This document shows, piece by piece, positions 21,164 to 31,492 of a stretch of DNA of 64,000 nt (position 1 is its first letter; every line of letters begins with the position of its first letter). The notes beneath the pieces were generated by a model. It was not told where the DNA came from. It saw only the letters and a list, made by a program, of their open reading frames with translations, and made no database searches. Made by a program: the position numbers and the translations under genes. The DNA is taken from contig JBBHKE010001264.1 in NCBI GenBank assembly GCA_037447655.1, forward strand, positions 47,758 to 111,757, given 5' to 3'. The stretch is from Zygnema cylindricum. Taxonomy: Eukaryota > Streptophyta > Zygnematophyceae > Zygnematales > Zygnemataceae.

Positions 21164-21746
21164 AAACTAAATTCTAACATTCAGCGATGAAAATATATCG
21201 TGGCTGAATGATTTCACCTTGACTCTACTATAGATTGAAAGTATACATAGTTGCATTAAAAGGTATATCCCATAAATTACTTGTGTGTTACGAGCATAAC
21301 GCGAATTTTTTAACCAAACAAATAAAATGTAATCCCAAGTTATTTTTTTCTTCGTTAATAGTAAAAAACTTATACACTTTGCCTCTTAAGCTTAGTCCAC
21401 CGTAATCACAAACAACAATTGGAATTCATTTTTGTTTCTTGTATTTCTTTATTTCATTTTCGGTCCTGAAATGTATTTTATTTTATTTATTTCGTTATCA
21501 GAATAACTTCGGATCATAAATTTTTAACATAAAAAGGCACATTTTACAAACGTAGAGCAAACTAATATATAAGTTACAAAAATCAAAAAACACAAATGAT
21601 AAACATAAACAGAAATATAGATAATAAAAATTATAACCATAAACAACCGATTCCTTTATTTTATATTGCTTTCACGGGGCACATAAAAGTTTTACAAAAA
21701 TTGGAACCCAAAATATAAAATATTTCAAAACTGATCAAACGAAATC

Positions 21747-22794
21747 TGTTGAAATAAGTAGTTTTTGTATTTTCTAGTTCTAAATTGATTAGCGGGAAAA
21801 CATATAAAGAAAATGTAGGCAGCTTGCCTCCATCTTTTCTCTCTTACCCCTATACTTGTTGTAGTCACTGAAGGAGAGAGAGAGCGATAGAGCCATGGCT
21901 GCCTCAGCTCCATAGGAATGACTAAAGAGTGACTTAAGTCACTCTCAACAAAAGGTTGAGTCCGGCAGGACTCGAACCCCCGACCGGCAGAGCGCGGCGT
22001 AGCCGTTAGCTCTAACCAGTCTGTCGTAGAAGTCCGTTAGGAGATATAGGGTTTCATTAATATTTAAACTATTGTGTTATACAGAAATCATTTAACTGAA
22101 ACTCTTTACGACACGCATAGATACAGTTTTACGAAATACGAAGTACTGTACTAAATTGAAACGGATATTGCGCATTTTGTTTCGACAACGAAACAAATAT
22201 TTCGCAAGTATTTATTACGGTTGAGATTCCATTTCGCGTTAAATCTAACGGAGCACAACATCGCCGAAATCTCGGAGTGGTCACTTTTGCATTTAGTGAC
22301 GTGGCATGACCTGGCGCCACGTAGAGAGATGACATTCGGTCGCGGGAATTCCGAGGAACGTACGGACGAGTGGATAATAGACACGCGTCCGCCTAATGGC
22401 CTTGTCGTACAGAGGCCGTACAAAAAGTACATCGGCAGTAGTACTTTCTGGTACTGTACAGTGTTCTAATTAGTTCGTACAGGCAGTAGATAGGGGTTGT
22501 GAGAGAGAACTAGGAAAAACTAGGACTTAGGAAAAATCAGGTAGATAGTCCTCTCTCTCTCTTTGAGAGTTTGTATAAATTGGCATCTTTGCCACCCTAT
22601 AACATATTGCCTGGTTGGCTGTTTTCAGTGATTCTTTTTGCTACGGACTAAGGGGAGTCCAGGCTGCACAGAGGTGCAGTCAAATCGTCAGTTTGCCTTT
22701 TTTGGGCAGCAGTGGTTGTGGCTTGAAGTGGGTTCGTTAAATACTATCTGAGGCTTCTTAAATTCTGTAGTCCAATGGAGGACACATAATTGCA
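21747..22794 (+). repeat. Copia-B 5' LTR
   Basis: 1048 bp with TG...CA ends. A TATA-like TTTGTATAAATTGG lies near 22570 after a CTCTCTCTTTGAGAG hairpin. The minus strand of about 21961-22025 contains GGTTCGAGTCC, an exact Pol III B-box consensus, with GACTGGTTAGAGC upstream of it, forming the antisense tRNA-like module. Confidence 0.85.
21961..22025 (-). other. Antisense tRNA-like module in the Copia-B LTR
   Basis: On the minus strand 21978-21968 reads GGTTCGAGTCC, matching the B-box consensus at every position. Upstream, ACAGACTGGTTAGAGCTA resembles the D-arm of a tRNA. Stem pairing in the T-arm needs G-U pairs. The copy in the 3' LTR near 27350 has GGTTCAAGTCC. It sits at the same relative LTR position as the modules in Copia-A, C and D. 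Confidence 0.45.
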
Positions 22795-22798
22795 GGTT

Positions 22799-25700
22799 AT
22801 GGGCCCACCCTCTACGGTGCCCACCTTCAATGGATTTGGGTTCATCTATTGGGAAGCCATGATGATGGGAGCTTTGTGTGAAAAACGATAGTGGCGTATC
22901 GTCAGTGGACAAGTGAAACATCCACTTTCGGGAACTCCACCAGGATTTGGAGGAGTAAGGTTTCCTGTAGCAACGGCTGCCTCAGCCGAGGAGGCAGATG
23001 ATGGGGACAACAGTGTGTCCGAAAAAGGGAAAGGGAAGGAGACACCCCTTACTCCTATTACCATAGTACCAGGAGCGGCGACCGTGAAAACCACGGAGAA
23101 CGATACTCAAATGTGGGTGGATGTAAACATAGTTGCCAAAAACTTTATTCTCATGCATCTCACTCAAGCTTTGGTCACTCCTCATCTTCACATTTACAAA
23201 GCCGAGGAGTTGTGGGTGAGTTTGGTGGAGATTTATAGAGCTGGAACTATTCAGGAGCTCTAGTTGGCTGAGCAAAAGCTAGTGAGTTACACTTACAAAG
23301 GAGGAAAGATGTTAAATTTCTGTAATGATCTTTCTTGTTTGTATATGGAGATGGAAAGTGTCGGGTGGAGAGGTACAATGAAAATGAAAGTTAACAATCT
23401 TATCATGAAGTTACCAAATGAGTTCGAGAACATAGTGTATCCAGTACAGGAATTGCCTGATAGTTCATGGAAATGGAACACAGTGGTCAGGATTATACTT
23501 GTGCAGGAAAACACAATGGAGATTAGGAGAGGAGGAAAGAGCATTCAAGCTCTAGCAGCAGGAGGGGACCGATGGGGGAAGGATCCGAAGAAACCGTACA
23601 AAGGGGAAAGAGATCATTCTAGAGGACCGAGGCCCCCAAAGGGTCTTTGTCATTTTTGCAAAAAGTTGGGACACTTCATCGCAGATTGTGTCAAGCTGTC
23701 AGAGGTGAGGCTCCAAGAGAACCGTGGAGGGGGTTCTTCCGAAGGGAAGAAAAAGGCACTTGTGGTTACAAAAGTGACAGGAGAAACCGAGGATGAGTCC
23801 TCTGAGGAGGATGGGGAGTTTCTTCTTGACGAGAGTCTAGAGGAGAAGGAGATCCCTCGGAGACAGAAGTGTGCCCGTGGAGCAGTTCGGGAAGCTCCAC
23901 AAGAAGGATGGATTATCGACTCAGGTGCATCCATGCATATGTGTCGTGATAAAGAACTCTTCACTAAGTTAAGGAAAATCCCTACTGTAGAGATAGAGTA
24001 TGGGGATGGGAGAGTAGTTACTACAGATCTAGTGGGATCAGTAGATCTGAAAGTCTTAGTGGAGGGTAAGACTTCTATACTTACATTCTCAGATGTACTC
24101 TACATTCCTCAGCTGAGTAAAAATCTTGTCTCTACGTCTGTGCTAGATGACAAAGAGTTTGATACCTTCACTCGAAAGGGAGTCTTTACAGCTAAGTATG
24201 TGGATGAAGTTTACTTCACGGAAAATAAGGGTAGCCAAGGAATGTTTAGGCTCAACCTAAGTAATGAAAAGAAGAATGCTTATTATGTTGGTGTTCCTAA
24301 GATGATGAATTAGCATAAGCGGTTGGGGCATGTACATTTTGATAGGTTGAGGGAAATGAAAAAGCTTGGGGCAGTAGAAGGCATGCAGTTTGGGGATAAT
24401 GAAATGATGGATGATTGTAGTGGTTGTGCTCAAGGTAAGGCTCACAGACTTCCCTTTCCCAAAGCCGCCACATATAGAGGTGAGAAAGTGTTAGATTTGG
24501 TCCACACAAATATTTGGGGACCTGCAAAAGTATCTTCGGTTGGAGGAAAGAGGTTTATGCTGACAATAACCGATGACTGGTCTAGGTACTCTAGAGTCTA
24601 CTTTCTGAAAACAAAGTCTGAAGCATCACTTACTTCAAAGAATATAAAGCGTGGAGTGAGAAGTTGCATGAAACCCCCATTAAGAGGATAAGGAGTGATA
24701 ATGGGGGGGAATATACCTCTAACCAGTTTGAGGAGTATCTGAGAGATGAGGGAGTGCAGCACCAGAAAACTGTACCATATAACCCGGAACAAAATGGGGT
24801 AGCTGAGAGGTTGAATCAAACACTAGGAGATAGTGTATTCAGTATGTTGGCCGACAAAAAAATAGGAAAGAGATTTTGGGCAGAAGCAATGAGCTCTACC
24901 AACTACATTAAGAATAGAGTCCTTACCTCAGCTGTAAAGGGAGTGACACCTTATGAGAGATTGGTTGGGAGGAAACCACATATCTCACACCTTAAATTAT
25001 TCGGTAGCCAAGTGTACAGTTTTGACACGGATAGGAAAAACTGGAAACTAGATGCTAAGGGAAAACCTGGATACTTTGTGGGATAAAATGAGGATGTTAA
25101 GGGATATAGAGTCTATGACTTAGCAAAGAAAGATATCATTCTGGTTAAACACTTAGTTGTCATGGATGAAGGGAAGTCATTTGACCCCTTCAAATATACA
25201 AAGAAGATAAGAATCAGATTTGAGTCCGAAAGTGAGGAGAACTCGGTCGTTCCCGAAAGGGACATGAGTGAAACCGTGATTGCAGATTCAGGGGAGATCC
25301 AAGATGCAAGAGACTCACCAGAAACCTCACATACTCCTATGGACTTCGAGGAGATAGAAGAAGCGGGACAAGAACCGGCTTCCATGGACAGGGGAGCCGA
25401 TGAGACAGTGAGAAGAAATCTAAGACTTCCATCCATTCCAGCTTCGGAGTTTGAGGGAGGAAGGAGGAGCAGCAAAAGGATACAGGAAAAACAAGCCGCT
25501 CATAAGGTAACTAAGCTATCTCACCCAGATGCGCCTTAACCTTACTCGGAGGTAGTGAATAGTCTAGAGAAAGAAAGATGGATTAGAGCCATAAATGATG
25601 AGATGGCTTCTATCATGGAAGCAAATACTTGGGAACTAGCGGATTGCCCCCAAGATAGAAAACATATTGGGTGAAAATGGGTATTTTAACTAAAATTGAA

Positions 25701-27116
25701 CCCAGATAATACCATTGAGAGATGTAAGGCTCGATTGGTAGCGAAGGGGTTCACCCAAAACGAGGGGATTGACTATGAGGAGACCTTTGCTCCAGTTGTT
25801 TGGTTGCTCTCAGTAAAGATTCTCCTCAGTCTGGCAGCAGCGCAAGACATGGAAATCCATCAAATGGACATTAAGACAACTTTTCTTAATGGTGAGTTAG
25901 AGGAAGAAATTTTCATGAGGCAACCCGAGGGGTTCGTATGAGAAGGAGAAGAGAGCAAAGTCTGCAGGCTCATAAAATCCTTATATGGATTGAAGCAGGC
26001 TCCTAGACAGTGGAATAAGAAACTAGATGAGTTTCTCACCAATGTGGGATATATCCGTATCAGCTCTGACCAATCTATCTATATGTTTGAAGATGAGAAT
26101 GGTGTCATTTTTATTGCAATTTATGTGGATGATCTGCTTGTGTTAAGTAAATCTTTCGAGAAGATCAATAGGCTAAAGAAAGATCTTAGGGGCAGATTTC
26201 ATATGAAGGAATTGGGGAGGCAAAATATATTTTGGGGATCCAAATGGAGAGAGATAGGGGGAAGAAGATCATCAGACTTACTCAAAATGAAGCAATAGGA
26301 AATATGCTTGAGAAATTCCAGATGGAAAATGCTAACAGTTGTACTACTCCCATGGACTTGAAAAAAGTAAGTGATGGGAGTGTAAAAGGAGGTGTGATGA
26401 TCTTAGAAGATCAGACAGAGGAGAGAGAGTTTATGAAGTCTATCCCTTATAGACAGGTCGTAGGAAGTTTAATCTATTTTATGAACTGTACCAGGCCGGA
26501 CATAGCGACATAAGTTGGAGTACTCAGTAGGAGTCTTAATAATCCTAAGAAGAGAGACTGGGAGGCAGCCAAGAGAGTCACGAGATATCTGGTGGGAATT
26601 AGAGAGTTATGGTTGCATTTGGGAGGGGAGCACACTGACATCACTACTTGGAGTGACGCTAGTTATGGGGACGCACCTATGAGACGATGCACTTCTGGGT
26701 ATGTGTTGTATGTTGGGGATGGTGCTTGCTGTTGGAGCAGTAAGCAACAAAAGGTGGTTGCTCAATCCACTATGGAGGCTGATTACATGGCCTCTTGTTC
26801 TGCTGTGAAAGAGTTTATGTGGGTCAAGTCCTTGCTGCAAGAATTGGGGTATATGAAAGAGGGAGTGCATGAAGTGTTTTGTGATAATCAAGCGGCCATA
26901 ACAATTGCAACCAATCCAAAACACCATTTTAAGGCTAAACATATGGACATAAGATTAAGTTTTGTGAGAGAAAAAGTGGAGAATAAAATAGTGAATCTTG
27001 TATATAGATCTGATGATGAAATGGTGGTTGACATGATGACCAAACCTGTGCCCTCTCCAAAGTTAAAATATTGTAGGGAAAAATGTGGATTAAAAGAAAA
27101 GTTAAAATTAGACTAG
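22799..27116 (+). pseudogene. Copia-B gag-pol, degenerate
   Basis: It starts at the ATG inside the primer-binding site (22799). Order: gag; CCHC knuckle (CHFCKKLGHFIADC) near 23650; protease (WIIDSGASMHMC) near 23910; GAG-pre-integrase HHCC-like CSGCAQGKAH near 24420; integrase core (TDDWSRYSRVYFLK, IRSDNGGEYTSNQF, NGVAERLNQTLGD). Then reverse transcriptase (KARLVAKGFTQNEGIDYEE, YGLKQAPRQWNKKL, IYVDDLLVLSKS at about 26125) and RNase H (TTWSDASYGDAP, STMEADYMASCSAVKEF), ending at TAG 27114. Breaks seen: stops near 22889, 23261, 24311, 25084, 25537, 25672, 25690, 25939 and 26511, and frameshifts near 24622 and 26215. Catalytic motifs are still readable, but the protein cannot be produced whole. 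Confidence 0.9.
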
Positions 27117-27129
27117 AAAAAAAGGTGAG

Positions 27130-28516
27130 TGTTGAAATAAGTAGTTTTTGTGTTTTCTAAGTCTAAATTAATTAGCGGGAAAACATATAAAGAAAATGTA
27201 GGCAGCCTGCCTCCATCTCTTCTCTCTTACCCCTATACTTGTTGTAGTCACTAAAGGAGAGAGAGAGCGATGGAGCCATGGCTGCCTCAGCTCCATAGGA
27301 AGGACTAAAGAGTGACTTAAGTCACTCTCAACAAAAGGTTGAGTCCGGCAGGACTTGAACCCCCGACCAGAAGAGCGCGGCGTAGCCGTTAGCTCTAACC
27401 AGTCTGTCGTAGAAGTCCGTTAGAAGATATAGGGTTTCATTAATATTTAAACTATTGTGTTATACAGAAATCATTTAACTGAAACTCTTTACGGCACGCA
27501 TAGATACAGTTTTACGAAATACGAAGTACTGTACTAAATTGAAACGGATATTGCGCATTTTGTTTCGACATCGAAACAAATATTTCGCAAGTATTTATTA
27601 CGGTTGAGATTCCATTTCGCGTCAAATCTAATGGCGCACAACATCGCCGAAATCTCGGAATGGTCACTTTTGCATTTAGTGACGTGGCATGACCTGGCGC
27701 CACGTGGAGAGATGACATTTGGTCGCGGGAATTCCGAGGAACGTACGGACGAGTGGAAAATAGACACGCGTCCGCCTAATGGCTTTGTCGTACAGAGGCC
27801 GTACAAAAAGTACATCGGCAGTAGTACTTTCTGGTACTGTACAGTGTTCTGACTGGTTCGTACAGGCAGTAGATAGGGGTTGTGAAACGGATATTGCGCA
27901 TTTTGTTTCGACAGCGAAACAAATATTTCGCAAGTATTTATTGCGGCTGAGATTCCATTTCGCGTCAAATCTAACGGCGCACAACATCGCCGAAATCTCG
28001 GAATGGTCACTTTGGCATTTAGTGACGTGGCGTGACCTGGCGCCACGTGGAGAGATGACATTCGGTCGCGGGAATTCCGAGGAACGTACGGACGAGTGGA
28101 AAATAGACACGCGTCTGTCTAATAGCCTTGTCGTACAAAAGCCGTACAGAAAGTACATCGGTAGTACTACTTTTTGGTACTGTGCATTGTTCTGATTGGT
28201 TCGTACAGGCAGTAGATAGGGGTTGTGAGAGAAAAATAGGAAAAACTAGGACTTGGGAAAATCAGGTAGATAGTCCTCTCTCTTTGAGAGTTTGTATAAA
28301 TTGGCATCTTTGCCACCCTATAACTTATCGTCTGGTTGGCCGTTTTCAGTGATTCTTTTTGCTACGAACTCAAGGGAGTCCAGACTGCACAGGGGTGCAG
28401 TGAAATTGTCTGTTTGCCTTTTTTGGGCAGCAATGGTTGTGGCTTGAAATGGGTTAGTTAAATACTATCTAGAGGCTTCCTCAATTCTGTAGTCCAATGG
28501 AGAACACAAAATTGCA
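27130..28516 (+). repeat. Copia-B 3' LTR with an internal 343-bp tandem duplication
   Basis: The LTR is 339 bp longer than its 5' partner. A unit starting GAAACGGATATTGCGCATTT at 27541 restarts at 27884, so 27541-27883 and 27884-28226 are tandem copies. The first unit is closer to the 5' LTR (GCGTCCGCCTAATGG) than the second (GCGTCTGTCTAATAG), so the second probably came from a diverged LTR rather than from simple slippage. Confidence 0.85.
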
Positions 28517-28521
28517 AAATC

Positions 28522-30400
28522 CTATGTCGGATAATCACCGAATGTACAACTCCAAGAAAACACGAATTATTATTCTTACTACATTTCTCAATATTTAAAT
28601 TCTTTTTGTTATTTGTGTAATAAAAAACTAAACTGAATAACATCAAAGCTACCCATACCATACCTCTTCTAAAATCTCTATTTTTTTCTTTCCCCCCTCT
28701 CTTCCCTCACCTCTACTCTCTTCCCTTCCTCGCCTTCCCTCTTTCCTATCCGCCCTCACTTTCCCCCTATCGTTCAAAACTGATTCTTTTATACTTCAAT
28801 AGTATGCCCGTTATCTCCATTTGTAGAAGGAATATTGCATTTGTCACAACTGCAAAAAAGACAAACAAAAAAAAGTGAATCGATGAAAATTTAGCGACCA
28901 CAACCAACATAATTCGAATGACGGCAAGACAAACAAAATACAACAAAATACAACAACAGGTAAAAAAAAAAACAACTACGTAGAAACAAATTAGAGAGAT
29001 CCACGAAAAAGGAATGGAATAGATTGAGGGCGAAAGGGCGGCATTTGAAGGGGGGGGGATGGGGAGGGGGGATGGGGAGGGGGGAGAAGGTAGACACATT
29101 GGGACGGACACATTCAGTGTGAGAAGGAGGGAAAGATATAAAAATATAGGGAGAGAGTGGAATTCACGGATAGGGAGAAGCAGATTCAGAGGGAGAGAAG
29201 GGGAGAAGGAGAGGGTAGAGGGAGATTGGGAGAGAAAGAGGCAAGGGCAAAGAGGTAGAGGAGAAGGGGGAGAAGGAAAGGGAATAACAATACAATTGGA
29301 GAACATGTTAACAATTAGAGCGACACACACTGAAAAGGAAAGAGAGGGAGAGGAGAAAATAAATAGAGTGCTACAATGGTAGAGAGAGAGGAAATGGGGA
29401 GGAGGGAGGGGGAGACGGAGCTTGAGGAAGGTGAGAGACACACAAACCAGAAGATGGAACGCTATTCACCATAAAGTTAAGGGTGGCTGGACGAAAAAAT
29501 TGTAGGTTGATAGGGCGGAACCCATGGATGAAAGGTGGAGCAGGCGGCGGTGCGTTCGTCTGCTTCGCGGTGAAAAAAAAGAATTTTTTGTTGAAAAAAA
29601 CGACGTACAAATCCCACCAAAAAATCGTAGGTTGTGATTGGCCAAAAATTGTTTTTTTTTTTATGGACTGTCCGCATTTGGCGTTTCCTATCCCCGAATA
29701 TCACCAACGCCAAATGATGTTGTTTTATTCTAAAAAATACAAATAACAACTTTAATTTAGTATTTTTTGACATATCAACCCCGTATTAACGTAAACGTTT
29801 ATTTTATTTTATGTTCGACACCATATTACAATGTACATTTATACTAAATGGGACCATCTTCACCTTAATACAATAAACTTTTACGCTAAATGGACCATAA
29901 CCATAAAATAGCATTAATAGTCAGTACAGGTGCTTACAAAGAACCTACTCAGTGTTGAAATTGTATATATCTAGGTTACAGCTATACGCCGCAGCGACAT
30001 TGCATCGGTTCCGTTCATTTACTGAAAATAAGATTTTCCACACACGAATTTGTTTGTCGTTCACACTGTTGACAATACGGTTGTTAGTCTAATAAGTGCG
30101 AACATAATTTTTTAGAACCCGGATTGAACCCCTTCTAAGACCGCACATTCTCATGCGTCCGCGGCTATTAAACATAATCAATTGTACCCTTTTACATAAA
30201 AAAGTACAATTATGCACGGCCTGACACTATCCGTACACCACACTAATTACAGGATCACGTACTTCAGTTTTGTACGGTACCTGAAAATTAACCCAAAATA
30301 GAGTACAGAAAAAAATAGAATGAACTACGCTAATGGAGAATAATTTCAAAAAAAAACGGGACGGAAATAGTGTACACAACGCTAATAACGATTGGCTGTG
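28522..30400. other. Right arm of the TA-flanked transposon, no gene seen
   Basis: After the second AAATC copy the sequence is pyrimidine-rich (28680-28770) and then strongly purine-rich (29040-29480). The last roughly 400 bp (30000-30400) match, in reverse complement, the left half of the 562-bp MITE at 39234. Frames here are low-complexity and not convincing as genes. Confidence 0.55.
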
Positions 30401-30441
30401 TACACCGTCGATTGTATTTAGCGTGTTGAACACTAATTCGG

Positions 30442-31488
30442 TGTAGAAATTAATGGTTTTAAGTATTTTCTAGGTCTGAATAGAAACAAAGAAGCCGAGG
30501 CAGTCTACCTCTAACTTCTCTCTCCAACTCTCAAACTTGTCGCAGTCACTGAGAAATTGGAGAGGAAGCTAGAGCCATGGCTACCTAGGCTATCCTCAGG
30601 TTTACGGGAAATTTATATTAGTCTAGGGATTAATTACTAAAAGGTAAGTGCCGGCGGCAGGATTTGATCCTGGTACCTGCCGGCCGACAGATGGTAGATA
30701 GCTGGTAGCCTTAGTCGTTAAGTCTAGAGGTACTGTTGCATAGTATATAGTACGATATTTATTTAAACATGTACACGTAGGATAAATCATTTAACTATAA
30801 CTGTTAACGGGATACATAGATATGGTATTGTAAAAGTACGAATTGCGGTACGGATAAGAAATCAATATCGCGCATTGATTTCGTAAGCGAAACGAATACC
30901 GCGCATGTATTTATTACGGCTACGATCAAATACGAGTTTGATCGGACGGCAGGAAATTGCGCCGAGAATCGCGGAAGGAGAATTCGGCGGTTTGTGGGCA
31001 GCGCCATATCGTATGACACGTGGCGATGTAACATTGGAGCGCGGCATCTACGAGGATTAGAGGAAGGAATCCGGATATTCCACGTGTGGACATTTAGGCC
31101 ATGTCGTACAATGTCCGTACATAAAGTACACCGGCAGTTGTACTTTTGCGTACGGAACTGTAATCTGATTGGTCCGTACATCAGTAGATAGAGTCTGTGA
31201 GAGAGATAGGACTTAGAAAAAATTAGAAGATAGGACCCTCTCTCCCAGAGAGCTTCTGTACAAAAGGTCAACTTTGACCCTCCATAACTTACTGCTCAGG
31301 GGAGCAAATTCATAGATTTTTTTTGCTATCAACTCACGAGAGTCTTGCCTTCACAGGGGTGCAGGTAGTCAGGGTTTTTGTTTGCCAGGGTGGCAGTTAT
31401 TTTTCTGAAACACAAAGGGGTCAAGATTATCCTACAGGCTTCTTGGAAGTTGTCTACTTTGAGGACTTATGGAGGTCTCAGAGTTTCA
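30442..31488 (+). repeat. Copia-C 5' LTR
   Basis: It is nearly identical to the 3' LTR over the first 870 bp or so; I see one difference, T versus C in the CCTTAG(T/C)CGTT word. It then differs at about 13 positions in the last 180 bp (31310-31488). An antisense tRNA-like T-arm (GGATCAAATCC on the minus strand) lies near 30660. Confidence 0.85.
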
Positions 31489-31492
31489 GGTT

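Larger units (their letters stand above)
21747..28516 (+). mobile_element. Copia-B: full-length but decayed Ty1/Copia element
   Basis: 5' LTR 21747-22794 (1048 bp, TGTTGAAATAAG to AATTGCA) and 3' LTR 27130-28516 (1387 bp). Perfect 5-bp duplication AAATC at 21742-21746 and 28517-28521. The primer-binding site GGTTATGGGCCCACC is at 22795-22809. The internal region encodes gag, protease, integrase, reverse transcriptase and RNase H in Copia order, with many stops. It is inserted in the TA-flanked transposon, about 0.6 kb from Copia-A. Confidence 0.9.
7001..30400 (+). mobile_element. TA-flanked terminal-inverted-repeat DNA transposon with DDE_1 transposase, interrupted by two Copia insertions
   Basis: The left terminus at 7001 reads CACCGCCAATCGTTATTAGC and is preceded by TA. 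The right terminus ending at 30400 is its near reverse complement (GCTAATAACGATTGGCTGTG) followed by TA. Both subterminal regions match the two ends of the intact 562-bp MITE at 39234-39795: the left end here corresponds to the MITE's right half (the GTCGGTCGCAAACATG word near 7150), and the right end here to the MITE's left half (the GCGGACGCATGAGAATGTGC word, antisense near 30150). Subtracting Copia-A and Copia-B leaves about 9.3 kb. TA duplication and a DDE_1 transposase fit the Tc1/mariner-pogo superfamily. That everything between the ends belongs to one element is inferred from the ends and the nesting, not proven. Confidence 0.65.

Noticed and set aside
22129-22469. Small ORFs inside the LTRs as genes
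   Set aside because: The same frames recur in every LTR copy on both strands, lie in noncoding U3 sequence and have no family match.
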